From assembly GCA_903945375.1 (NCBI GenBank), contig CAJAVP010000016.1, positions 1 to 64,000 on the forward strand: a stretch of 64,000 nt of DNA, given 5' to 3'. Below are positions 38,893-48,264 of the stretch, piece after piece. The notes below the pieces were generated by a model that saw nothing but the letters and a program-made list of their open reading frames with translations, was not told the origin of the DNA and searched no databases. This stretch comes from an uncultured Methylococcaceae bacterium. GTDB taxonomy: Bacteria > Pseudomonadota > Gammaproteobacteria > Methylococcales > Methylomonadaceae. How positions within the stretch are numbered: position 1 is the first letter of the stretch; each line of letters starts with the position of its first letter. The translations under genes and the position numbers were made by a program.

Positions 38893-40410
38893 TTACATTT
38901 CAATAAGCTCTGGTATTTTTCTTGACTCACCCTTGCCAATTGTCAGTAAATCCCAAACTAACAAAATAAACCCAATAAAGGTCATGCCGCCAAAAAACAA
39001 ACGCCAACTCATTGCGCTTTGAAATGACGGGTGATTTTGCGCGGTAAAATAGCCACCCCAGGTTGAACCCTCTACCGCACGTTCAATAAAAGATTGTTCA
39101 TAACCGGCTATCAATAAGGCAATCGTCATCCCAAGTACGCCACCATTGAGCAAACCCAACGCCCATTTCCAACGCCAAGCATTCTGGCTACCTCTGCCCA
39201 TCCAGACATCACCACGCCAGTGTTGAATTGCCAGATAAAAGAAGGCGATATTTATCGTCGCGTAAGCACCAAAGAACGCTAAATGACCATGCGAAGCCGA
39301 CCACTGTGTCCCATGCGTATACAGGTTAATTTGTGGCAAGGTGTGCATAAAACCCCAAACGCCCGCGCCAAAAAAATTACCAAACGCTTGAGCAATAATC
39401 CAAGCCATTGCCGGATGATTGCCATTTTTAAACGCATGAGAACCCGAATCATAAACGGCATGAACCACCATTGCGACCAGCGGAATAGGCTCAAGTGCTG
39501 AGAAAAAACCGCCAATAGTCAACCAATATTCAGGCGTGCCTATCCAAAAATAATGATGCCCCAGCCCTAGAATACCTGAGCCAAACATCAAGGCAACTTC
39601 AATATATAACCAGGTCTCTACAATTTTACGTTTGACGCCTAACAGCTTCATCAGTGACCAAGCCATAATCACGCCAACCAACACTTCCCATGTGGCCTCA
39701 ACCCACAAATGGATCACCCACCACCACCAATATTGATCGTGGGTGATATTGGTCATGTAAAACATACCCGCCAGATATAAACCCGCTAACGCAACCAAAT
39801 CCAGCGTTAAAACGCCCGCAATACCGGACCATTTACCTTTGCTGAACGTAGCGACTACGTTATAGAAAAAGATTAGCATAACCACGACAATGCCAATATC
39901 TGCCCAGCGAGGGGCTTCAATATATTCACGACCTTCATTAATGAACCAGATACTGGAATCTTTGCCGGGCCCAATCTGTACCAGCAAATACACCAGCACG
40001 ACCAGCGTAACCGCGCCAGTTAATACCCAAAAAGCGATACGACCCAACTTTAAACCGATAATCTCAGTACCACTCTCCTCTTCAAGAAACCAGTAGACAC
40101 AACCGATAAAGCCATACAACATCCACACAATCATCGCGTTAATGTGTATCATGCGGTTGACACTAAAATCCAGAATTTCATACAAAAAACCGGGCACGAT
40201 AAATTGTGTCGCTGCCAACAAGCCAAACAAAATTTGTGCAAAAAACAAAATGACCGCAACGGTAAAATATTTAACCGCCAATTGTTGACCGTCCGATAAA
40301 TTTGCGCTATCAAGTTGCACCCAAGCTTTGAACTGATTGAATCGCTCAGCTGATTTTTTACATAAAGCGCCCGTCTGTTGCATAACTCCATTTAATCCAC
40401 TTGTCTTCAT
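38893..40410 (-). CDS. norB: Nitric oxide reductase, cytochrome b subunit
   Basis: A 505-residue, 12-segment haem-copper-type protein that reduces NO to N2O. Visible ligands: low-spin haem His in RMIHINAMIVW and HGH, non-haem iron His-Glu in HLWVEATWE, and the HH pair in LGLGHHYFWIG. The absence of an N-terminal quinol-oxidising extension and the presence of norC indicate the cytochrome c-dependent type (cNOR). It is about 30 residues longer than typical NorB, at the N-terminus. It starts three bases after norC's stop, with a GGAGG upstream. Confidence 0.95.
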   Translation of the reverse strand: MKTSGLNGVMQQTGALCKKSAERFNQFKAWVQLDSANLSDGQQLAVKYFTVAVILFFAQILFGLLAATQFIVPGFLYEILDFSVNRMIHINAMIVWMLYGFIGCVYWFLEEESGTEIIGLKLGRIAFWVLTGAVTLVVLVYLLVQIGPGKDSSIWFINEGREYIEAPRWADIGIVVVMLIFFYNVVATFSKGKWSGIAGVLTLDLVALAGLYLAGMFYMTNITHDQYWWWWVIHLWVEATWEVLVGVIMAWSLMKLLGVKRKIVETWLYIEVALMFGSGILGLGHHYFWIGTPEYWLTIGGFFSALEPIPLVAMVVHAVYDSGSHAFKNGNHPAMAWIIAQAFGNFFGAGVWGFMHTLPQINLYTHGTQWSASHGHLAFFGAYATINIAFFYLAIQHWRGDVWMGRGSQNAWRWKWALGLLNGGVLGMTIALLIAGYEQSFIERAVEGSTWGGYFTAQNHPSFQSAMSWRLFFGGMTFIGFILLVWDLLTIGKGESRKIPELIEM

Positions 40411-40412
40411 GC

Positions 40413-41009
40413 TTATTCCTCCGCATTGATGGTTTTAAAATTATAGGGAAAGCCATTGGTGTCAATACTCGACATCCATTTTAAAAAAGCAACAATGCCT
40501 TTAGCTTCTTGTTCAGTAATTTTCAAATTTGGCATTTTCCGATTACTACCAAAGGTACGGGCATTTTTTTCAGGATCCATTAAAAACTTCACCATCATCT
40601 CTTCACGCATTTCTTTGGAAATCCACCCCTTATCCAGCCAAGCTTTAGTTAAATCAGGGGCGTAATAAGCGCCATTGCCCAATAAGGTATGGCAATTCAT
40701 ACAATTCTTAGCTTGCGTGGTTTTTTTACCCAGATCGACTAATTGCAGGGCTTCTTCTTCGGTATATTCTTTACCGAATAAAAACTCATTGTCACCAATA
40801 ACCGGCATCGATTTATGCAAGGCTTGGTCATATTGATAGTCAATTTTTTTATTAATCACACTATAACTGGGCACACGTTTGCCACCCGCTCGAGTCTGAC
40901 TTAAAGAATCGAAGGTCAACACGACTAAAATCAAAAATGATCCCGCCGTTACCCAGATCGCCGTTTTTTTCCAGAATGATTCCGAAGCCCATAAGGGTGT
41001 TTCACTCAT
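40413..41009 (-). CDS. norC: Nitric oxide reductase, cytochrome c subunit
   Basis: The 198-residue protein has one N-terminal membrane anchor (WVTAGSFLILVVLTF) and one haem c site, CMNCHTLLGNGAYYAPDL, with the Met ligand in NRKMPNLKI, all typical of NorC. It delivers electrons to NorB. Its ATG overlaps the stop of the upstream small gene as ATGA. Confidence 0.95.
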   Translation of the reverse strand: MSETPLWASESFWKKTAIWVTAGSFLILVVLTFDSLSQTRAGGKRVPSYSVINKKIDYQYDQALHKSMPVIGDNEFLFGKEYTEEEALQLVDLGKKTTQAKNCMNCHTLLGNGAYYAPDLTKAWLDKGWISKEMREEMMVKFLMDPEKNARTFGSNRKMPNLKITEQEAKGIVAFLKWMSSIDTNGFPYNFKTINAEE

Positions 41010-41332
41010 AGTTTTTCCTCTGTTGTTGAAGTTAAATTATCGGTATGTGTGTTAACGCACAGATGCCAGATACCCATTGGTGCAAAAAAATAGCCAATCA
41101 CCATCACGAAGGAAATGATCAGCCAATAACCTTGAAATTGTGCCGCTCGTGTCAACTCAACCACTGAGAGCATTAACACAATATAAGAGACATAAGCGGC
41201 AAATCGAATACGAAAATTTGAGCTCACTTTAGACCATGCAAACAGTAATGCGTAACTGGCACCTGACAGTATGATTAAAGCGGACGAAAAAAATGTGATA
41301 AAAAAATCTTGTAACGCGACGGGTTGAATCAT
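41006..41332 (-). CDS. Unknown small membrane protein in the nar-nor operon
   Basis: I do not recognise this family. The 108-residue protein has three hydrophobic segments (FFITFFSSALIILSGASYALLF, AYVSYIVLMLSVVELT, GYWLIISFVMVIGYFFAPMG) and no haem or metal motif apart from scattered His and one Cys. It overlaps norC by four bases (ATGA) and begins 39 bp after narI, so co-expression with NO reductase is very likely. It may help assemble or stabilise the NorCB complex. It is not NorD, NorE or NorQ. Confidence 0.7.
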   Translation of the reverse strand: MIQPVALQDFFITFFSSALIILSGASYALLFAWSKVSSNFRIRFAAYVSYIVLMLSVVELTRAAQFQGYWLIISFVMVIGYFFAPMGIWHLCVNTHTDNLTSTTEEKL

Positions 41333-41371
41333 GATGCTTAATCTGAAGGTCTAGGGTTGGAATATTGAAAA

Positions 41372-42049
41372 TCAGCGTCTTCGAACCACTTGATAGGGGC
41401 GAGCGAGATAACCCAGCGGCACACTCCAGACATGAACCAATCGGCTGAAGGGAAAAATCAAAAACAAGGTCATACCCAAAAACAAATGTAATTTAAAAAT
41501 GATGCCAATACCCTCGATTTGATCAGCGGCCCCGCTGCGGAACGTAACAATACGTTGCGCCCAGTCCGACAATAGCAACATGTTTGCCCCGTCATAATGG
41601 TAAAGCGAGATAGGTAAGGTCAATAAACCTAACACCAACTGCACACCAATCAGCAACAGAATAAAAATATCCATACGACTACTGGTTTTGCGAATGCGAA
41701 CATCAGTTAAGCGGCGGCGTATCAGTATGTAAATACCTTTGAAACAAATCCCACCAAAGATACCGCCCGCAATCACCGCCAGCACTTGTTTGGCTGAAGT
41801 TGATAGACCTAAACTGTGATACAGTTCAGGCGGCGTCAACAATCCCACAAAATGCCCGACAAACAACAACAAAATACCGATATGGAATAAATTGCTGCCC
41901 AAGCGTAAGTCTTTCGCCCGCAACAATTGACTCGACCCTGTTCGCCAACTGTATTGGTCACGGTCATACCGAGCAATGCTGCCAATGATAAACACACTCA
42001 TCACTATGTATGGGTAATAACCAAACAATAATGTATTGAAATAGCTCAT
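41372..42049 (-). CDS. narI: Respiratory nitrate reductase, gamma subunit
   Basis: The 225-residue, five-segment cytochrome b of NarGHI, which oxidises quinol. Haem-ligand His pairs appear at FHIGILLLFVGH and KLHLFLGMTLFLIFPFSRLVH. It is separated by 12 bp from narJ. Confidence 0.95.
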   Translation of the reverse strand: MSYFNTLLFGYYPYIVMSVFIIGSIARYDRDQYSWRTGSSQLLRAKDLRLGSNLFHIGILLLFVGHFVGLLTPPELYHSLGLSTSAKQVLAVIAGGIFGGICFKGIYILIRRRLTDVRIRKTSSRMDIFILLLIGVQLVLGLLTLPISLYHYDGANMLLLSDWAQRIVTFRSGAADQIEGIGIIFKLHLFLGMTLFLIFPFSRLVHVWSVPLGYLARPYQVVRRR

Positions 42050-42061
42050 GATTTGACTCCT

Positions 42062-42763
42062 TTAAAGAGAACGGTTTTGTGATTGCTGATACTGGCTGCT
42101 CCGCATAATAGTGACAGGACTCGACTCGGCCTGAGTCTGACAAGTCTCCCCTGCCCCCATAAAGCTAACCGCTTCTTCTGCCCATATTTCATCCATGTGT
42201 AATAAAGTTTCATCTGGAGACTCCGTAGCGGCTTGTTGACGAATTTCACTGATTCCATCAGGTTCTCCAACCAGACCTTCCAGTGCCTCAAAAATGGCGT
42301 GAAACGCACTACCCCTTTCCGCTAAACGTGCACCCAGCAAACTGAAAACTGGCATAGCATCGTGTAGTAACTGAATAGCATCCTCTGCCTCTTGCTGCGA
42401 CAGAAATTCCAAAAATAAGGGGATGTAATCCGGCAATTCCTGGGTGGATAACTCAAAACCATGCCTCTCATACCGCTGTAATAAATTGACCATCGCCTGC
42501 CCTCGGTCGCGTGATTCGCCATGGACATGCTCAAAAATATGCAGCGATAAAAACCGTCCTCGATCAAATAACGCCACATACTGTGCTTGCAAATCTAACA
42601 AATCGGCATCGCGATAGCTGTTTATCCGTGCCAGCAATGATTTTTTGTGGGCTTCCGACAGCCTGTTTTCCTGTTTAATAACGGCAATCATGTCGTCCAG
42701 TGCTGCCAACATATCGACTTCTGGATAGCTTAATAATAATGATAGGACTTTCAAGGTTAGCAT
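42062..42763 (-). CDS. narJ: Nitrate reductase molybdenum-cofactor assembly chaperone
   Basis: The 233-residue cytoplasmic chaperone of NarG. The helical TorD-like core has VLSLLLSYPEVDML at the start and HVHGESRDRGQAMVNLL in the middle. It holds apo-NarGH until the cofactor is inserted. It lies 22 bp after narH. Confidence 0.93.
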   Translation of the reverse strand: MLTLKVLSLLLSYPEVDMLAALDDMIAVIKQENRLSEAHKKSLLARINSYRDADLLDLQAQYVALFDRGRFLSLHIFEHVHGESRDRGQAMVNLLQRYERHGFELSTQELPDYIPLFLEFLSQQEAEDAIQLLHDAMPVFSLLGARLAERGSAFHAIFEALEGLVGEPDGISEIRQQAATESPDETLLHMDEIWAEEAVSFMGAGETCQTQAESSPVTIMRSSQYQQSQNRSL

Positions 42764-42785
42764 CGTCTTTCCTTTACCAAGCTCT

Positions 42786-44351
42786 CTATTTTAATGGCTT
42801 AACGTTAACGGGGATCTTTATCGGAATCCCCCCGCCATGACGCTGAGGTTTTTTGTTACCACCGAATAAATTTGTCTCACTATTACCGGTGGAGCAACCA
42901 CTGCCAAAACTAAATCCGCAACCACCCTGTTCGCCATACGCATCAAACGTAGCACTAGCATATTCACGATGACTGGTCGGGATAACAAAACGGTCTTCAT
43001 AATTGGCAATTGCCATATAGCGGTACATGTCTTCAACCTGCAATTGAGTCAGATCAACGCGCTCCAAAACCGCAGTATTGACGACACCATCCACAGTTTT
43101 GCTACGCATATAAGAGCGCATCGCCAGCAGCCGTTCCAAACCCAATATAACCGGCTCTTCTTTGCCCGCGGTCAGCAAATTCGCCAAATACTGCACCGGA
43201 ATACGCAACGAGCGAACATCAGGAATATCGCCGTCCATACCGATTTGCTCATTTTCAGCCGCCGATTGAATCGGCGACAAAGGTGGCACATACCAAACCA
43301 TCGGCAGTGTGCGAAACTCAGAATGTAAGGGAAAAGCCACTTTCCAATCGATAGCCATTTTATAAACTGGCGATTGTTGTGCTGCGGTCAACCAAGATTC
43401 AGGAATACCGGCTGCCCGTGCTTCGGCTATCACCGCCTCATCGTTAGGATCAAGAAACACATCAAGTTGTTGGCTGTATAAATCTTGCTCGTTCTCACAA
43501 CTGGCTGCGGCTTCAATACGGTCAGCGTCATACAACAACACGCCTAAATAACGAATGCGCCCGACACAGGTTTCCGAACAAACTGTTGGCTCGCCCGCTT
43601 CGATACGCGGATAACAGAACGTGCATTTCTCCGATTTTCCGGTTTCCCAGTTATAGTATATTTTTTTGTACGGACAGGCAGAAACGCACATCCGCCAGCC
43701 CCTACATTTGTCTTGATCGATTAAAACAATACCATCTTCTTCACGCTTATAAATAGAACCGCTGGGGCAAGCCGCAACACAGGTCGGATTAAGACAATGC
43801 TCGCATAAACGCGGCAAATACATCATGAAGGTGTTTTCAAATTCACCGTACATGGCTTTTTGGATATTATCGAAGTTGGTATCGCGGGAACGCGACTCAA
43901 ACTCCGTACCCAAAATTTCCTCCCAATTAGGCCCGCCTTCAATTTTCTCCATGCGTTCACCGGTTATCAGTGAGCGAGGCCTAGCGGTCGGTGGTGCTTT
44001 CGAAGTCGCGGCCTGTTGTAAATGGCTGTAATCGAAATCGAAGGGTTCGTAATAATCGTCAATTTGCGGCAAATCGGGATTGGCAAAAATGTTACGCAAG
44101 ATTTTATGTTTACTGCCTTGGCGCGGCTCTATCTTGCCGTTGATTTTGCGTACCCAGCCGCCATTCCATTTGTCCTGATTTTCCCACTGTTTAGGAAAGC
44201 CTATGCCCGGCTTGGTTTCGACATTGTTAAACCAAGCGTATTCGACACCTTCTCTTGACGTCCAAACGTTTTTGCAGGTGATGGAACACGTGTGGCAACC
44301 GATGCACTTGTCCAGATTCAAAACCATGCCAATTTGTGCGCGGATTTTCAC
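42786..44351 (-). CDS. narH: Respiratory nitrate reductase, beta subunit
   Basis: The 521-residue protein carries four Fe-S clusters: CIGCHTCSITCKNVW at the N-terminus, CEHCLNPTCVAACPSG, CRGWRMCVSACPYKK, and CTFCYPRIEAG...CSETC. The Trp in CRGW replaces a Cys and marks the [3Fe-4S] cluster, as in NarH. The start is GTG, overlapping the narG stop codon. The C-terminal 30 residues contain an extra Cys-rich GGCGFSFGSGCSTG segment. Confidence 0.95.
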   Translation of the reverse strand: MKIRAQIGMVLNLDKCIGCHTCSITCKNVWTSREGVEYAWFNNVETKPGIGFPKQWENQDKWNGGWVRKINGKIEPRQGSKHKILRNIFANPDLPQIDDYYEPFDFDYSHLQQAATSKAPPTARPRSLITGERMEKIEGGPNWEEILGTEFESRSRDTNFDNIQKAMYGEFENTFMMYLPRLCEHCLNPTCVAACPSGSIYKREEDGIVLIDQDKCRGWRMCVSACPYKKIYYNWETGKSEKCTFCYPRIEAGEPTVCSETCVGRIRYLGVLLYDADRIEAAASCENEQDLYSQQLDVFLDPNDEAVIAEARAAGIPESWLTAAQQSPVYKMAIDWKVAFPLHSEFRTLPMVWYVPPLSPIQSAAENEQIGMDGDIPDVRSLRIPVQYLANLLTAGKEEPVILGLERLLAMRSYMRSKTVDGVVNTAVLERVDLTQLQVEDMYRYMAIANYEDRFVIPTSHREYASATFDAYGEQGGCGFSFGSGCSTGNSETNLFGGNKKPQRHGGGIPIKIPVNVKPLK

Positions 44352-47300
44352 ACGGCCTCCTTTTTATTGACATCAGAACTGGACTCGTCCAGCCAATCGA
44401 CCTTATTCATCTTGCGGATGATGATAAATTCATCGCGATTAGAACCGACCGTACCGTAATAGTTAAAGCCATAACTTTGCTGAGCATAACCGCCGATCAT
44501 GTGCGTGGGCTTCAACGTCGCGCGGGTCACCGAATTATGGATACCGCCACGCCCGCCAGTAGTCTCTGCGCCCGGCATGTTGATGATTTTTTCCTGCGCG
44601 TGATACATCATGCATAGACCTTCAGGCACCCGCTGACTGACCACCGCACGCGCCACTAACGCACCATTGACATTGAAGGATTCAATCCAGTCATTATCTT
44701 TAATGCCGACTTTGGCGGCATCAATTTCACTCATCCAGACAATCGGCCCACCGCGAGACAGCGTTAACATCAATAAATTGTCCGTGTAGGTGCTGTGTAT
44801 ACCCCATTTCTGGTGCGGGGTGATGAAATTCAACACCAGCTCCTCATTACCATTAGGTTTTTGACCTAAAATCGGCGTAATGGAACGGGTATCAACCGGC
44901 GGTTTGTACACACACAAGGTCTCGCCAAACGCCCGCATCCAGCTATGATCTTGGTAAAACTGCTGGCGTCCCGTCAATGTGCGCCATGGAATACGCTCAT
45001 GGACATTGGTATAACAGGCGTTGTAGCAAACGTGTTCCGATTCCAGACCACTCCACGTCGGTGAAGAAATAATCTTGCGTGGTTGCGCCTGGACATCATG
45101 GAAGCGAATTTTGTCATCTTCGCGCGGCAATGCCAGATGAGTATGGTCACGTCCAGTGATTTGGCTCAACGCGGCCCAAGCTTTAACCGCAACATGTCCA
45201 TTAGTTTCCGGTGCCAGCATCAGAATAACTTCTGTTGCCTCAATATCCGATTCAATACGCGGCAAACCTTGACTGATGCCCTCCGCAGTAACCAAGCGGT
45301 TTAACTCCCCGAGTTGTTTGACCTCCGTTTCGGTATTCCAAGCAATGCCCTTACCACCGTTACCGATTTTGCTCAGCAGCGGCCCTAGCGCGGTGAACAT
45401 TTTGTAAGTATTGGGATAATCGCGCTCTACCACTACCCAGTTGGGCATGGTTTTACCCGGAATCGGCGCACACTCGCCTTTTTTCCAGTCTTTTACCTCC
45501 AGCGCTTGCGCCAATTCTCCGGGCGTATCATGTAGCGTTGGCACAGCGACAATATCTTTTTCGACACCTAAATGCCCGACCGTCAATTCCGAAAATTTTC
45601 GTGCAAGACCTTTATAAATATCCCAGTCAGAACGCGATTCCCAAGCGGGATCAACGGCTTTGGATAAGGGGTGGATGAATGGGTGCATATCCGAGGTATT
45701 AAGGTCATTTTTCTCATACCAGGTCGCTGTCGGAAGCACAATGTCGGAGTACAAACAGGTCGTGGACATACGAAAATCCAGCGTCACCAGTAAATCCAGT
45801 TTGCCTTCAGCGGCTTGATCGTGCCAAACGACTTCAGATGGTTTTTCGCTGTACTGATCGCCGATGTCACCTAACTCTTTGCCTTGCACACCATGCTGTG
45901 TACCCAACAAATATTTTAAAAAGTATTCATGGCCTTTACCCGACGAGCCTAGCAAATTTGACCGCCAGACAAACAGATTCCTAGGAAAATTTTGTGGATT
46001 ATCAGGATCTTCGCACGACATTGTTAAACTGCCGCGAGTTAAGCCCTCAACGACATAATCAACGGGATTTTTTCCGGCTTTGTCGGCATCCTTGCAAACT
46101 TGCAAGGGATTGGTTTGCAATTGCGGCGCGGAAGGCAACCAGCCCATACGTTCGGCGCGGACGTTATAATCAATCAAACTACCTTGCCAATCGACTGGGT
46201 CAGCCAGTGGGGACAGAATCTCATTGATGCTGAGTTTCTCGTAACGCCATTGACTGGTGTGACTGTAAAAAAATGAGGTGCTATTCATTTGCCGAGGCGG
46301 ACGTTTCCAATCCAAACCAAATGCCAGTGGCAGCCAGCCTGTTTGCGGGCGCAGCTTTTCTTGTCCAACATAATGCGCCCAACCGCCACCCGATTTGCCG
46401 ATACAACCGCACAACATCAACAGATTGATAATGCCACGGTAATTCATGTCCATGTGATACCAGTGATTAAGCCCTGCACCCAAAATCACCATTGAGCGAC
46501 CTTGAGTTTTTTCGGCATTAGTCGCAAATTCGCGTGCAACGGCAATAACGTTTTGTCGCGACACGCCGGTTATTTTTTCCTGCCATGCGGGAGTGTAAGG
46601 CACATCGTCGTTATACGAGCCCGCAACATGACCGCCGCCTAAGTTACGGTCTATGCCGTAATTGGCAACCAGCAAATCAAATACGGTGGTCACTAATGCG
46701 TCCGAGCCATCCGCTAACGTGATTTTTTTGATCGGTACATGACGCCATTGAATCGCATCATGAGGCGAATGCGTGAAATGTGGATGCGTTGAGCCACCAA
46801 AATAGGGAAAGCCGACCTTGGCAACGTCATCTTTAGTATCGATCAGCGTTAAACGTAAATGCACAACCTGATTATCAACAGTTTTTTGTTCAATATTCCA
46901 GTGACCGCTCTCGCCCCAACGGAAGCCAATAGAACCGGTAGGGAGAACAATATGTCCGGTCATCTCATCGAAAGCGACAGTTTTCCAATCGGGATTATTG
47001 TCTTGACCCAGTTCGCCAGTAAAATCCGATGCTCTCAAAAATCGGTCTTGCACATAACCATCGCCCTGTTCTTTCAATAGCACTAAAAACGGCAAATCGG
47101 TATTTTCACGGACATACTGCGTGAAATAAGGGCTTTGTCGTTCGATGTGAAATTCTTTCAGAATGACATGCCCTATTGCCATCGCCAACGCCGCATCGGT
47201 GCCTTGTTTGGGATGTAACCACAGATCAGCAAATTTGCTGGCTTCGGAATAATCAGGACTGACCACTACGACTTTTGCGCCTTTATAACGTGCTTCAGTC

Positions 47301-48100
47301 ATAAAATGCGCGTCAGGGGTGCGAGTTTGCGGGACATTAGAGCCCCACATCATAATAAAACCGGCGTTATACCAATCAGCAGATTCGGGCACATCCGTTT
47401 GCTCGCCCCACGTTTGTGGCGACGCTGGCGGCAAATCGCAATACCAGTCATAAAAACTCATGCTCACGCCACCGATTAAGGACAGATAGCGGCTACCGGC
47501 TGCATAAGACACCATCGACATCGCCGGAATCGGTGAAAAACCAATAATACGGTCAGGGCCGAAAGTTTTTGCCGTGTAAATATTAGCGGCAGCAATGATC
47601 TCATTCACTTCCTCCCAGCTGGCGCGAACCATACCGCCTAAACCGCGCTGGGATTTATAGGTCGTGCTTTTTATGGGGTCTTCAACAATCGAGCCCCACG
47701 CGTCAACCGGCGACAAGGTTTGCCGTGCTTCACGCCATAATCTGACTAACTGCACTCTGACGAGTGGGTATTTAAGCCGGTTTGCGCTGTACAAATACCA
47801 CGAATAACTCGCGCCGCGCGGGCAGCCTCGCGGTTCATGATTCGGTAAATCAGGGCGAGTGCGCGGATAATCAGTTTGCTGAGTTTCCCAGGTTACTAGG
47901 CCGTTTTTAACGTAAATCTTCCAACTGCAAGAACCCGTACAATTCACACCATGCGTGGAACGCACAATTTTGTCGTGTTGCCAACGTGACCGGTAACTGT
48001 TCTCCCAGCTTCGGTCTTCATTGCTTACGATTCCGTGATTACCGGAAAAGGTGTCTACTTTTTTCTTGAAAAACAACAAGCGGTCGAGAAAATGGCTCAT
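44348..48100 (-). CDS. narG: Respiratory nitrate reductase, alpha (catalytic) subunit
   Basis: A 1250-residue molybdopterin enzyme of the cytoplasmic face of the inner membrane. The FS0 ligands are HGVNCTGSCSW, the molybdenum ligand Asp lies in the VPESADWYN/WGSNVPQTRTPDAHF region, and the pterin-binding motifs follow. It reduces nitrate to nitrite, with electrons from NarH/NarI. No Tat signal for export is seen. AGGTAAATCT precedes the ATG. It begins 164 bp after the narK stop. Confidence 0.96.
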   Translation of the reverse strand: MSHFLDRLLFFKKKVDTFSGNHGIVSNEDRSWENSYRSRWQHDKIVRSTHGVNCTGSCSWKIYVKNGLVTWETQQTDYPRTRPDLPNHEPRGCPRGASYSWYLYSANRLKYPLVRVQLVRLWREARQTLSPVDAWGSIVEDPIKSTTYKSQRGLGGMVRASWEEVNEIIAAANIYTAKTFGPDRIIGFSPIPAMSMVSYAAGSRYLSLIGGVSMSFYDWYCDLPPASPQTWGEQTDVPESADWYNAGFIMMWGSNVPQTRTPDAHFMTEARYKGAKVVVVSPDYSEASKFADLWLHPKQGTDAALAMAIGHVILKEFHIERQSPYFTQYVRENTDLPFLVLLKEQGDGYVQDRFLRASDFTGELGQDNNPDWKTVAFDEMTGHIVLPTGSIGFRWGESGHWNIEQKTVDNQVVHLRLTLIDTKDDVAKVGFPYFGGSTHPHFTHSPHDAIQWRHVPIKKITLADGSDALVTTVFDLLVANYGIDRNLGGGHVAGSYNDDVPYTPAWQEKITGVSRQNVIAVAREFATNAEKTQGRSMVILGAGLNHWYHMDMNYRGIINLLMLCGCIGKSGGGWAHYVGQEKLRPQTGWLPLAFGLDWKRPPRQMNSTSFFYSHTSQWRYEKLSINEILSPLADPVDWQGSLIDYNVRAERMGWLPSAPQLQTNPLQVCKDADKAGKNPVDYVVEGLTRGSLTMSCEDPDNPQNFPRNLFVWRSNLLGSSGKGHEYFLKYLLGTQHGVQGKELGDIGDQYSEKPSEVVWHDQAAEGKLDLLVTLDFRMSTTCLYSDIVLPTATWYEKNDLNTSDMHPFIHPLSKAVDPAWESRSDWDIYKGLARKFSELTVGHLGVEKDIVAVPTLHDTPGELAQALEVKDWKKGECAPIPGKTMPNWVVVERDYPNTYKMFTALGPLLSKIGNGGKGIAWNTETEVKQLGELNRLVTAEGISQGLPRIESDIEATEVILMLAPETNGHVAVKAWAALSQITGRDHTHLALPREDDKIRFHDVQAQPRKIISSPTWSGLESEHVCYNACYTNVHERIPWRTLTGRQQFYQDHSWMRAFGETLCVYKPPVDTRSITPILGQKPNGNEELVLNFITPHQKWGIHSTYTDNLLMLTLSRGGPIVWMSEIDAAKVGIKDNDWIESFNVNGALVARAVVSQRVPEGLCMMYHAQEKIINMPGAETTGGRGGIHNSVTRATLKPTHMIGGYAQQSYGFNYYGTVGSNRDEFIIIRKMNKVDWLDESSSDVNKKEAV

Positions 48101-48264
48101 TAGATTTACCTATGTTTTAAGCTCATTCCCAGATTTAGGAATGAGAAGGGGGATTACAGCGTTTTCAATTTCTGTTGATGATGACCGAAGCTGTTTTATT
48201 TCAATAGCTAAAGCCATCTAACTCCAACACAAGCTTGCCGACGCCTCTGCAATCGCAGTAACAA

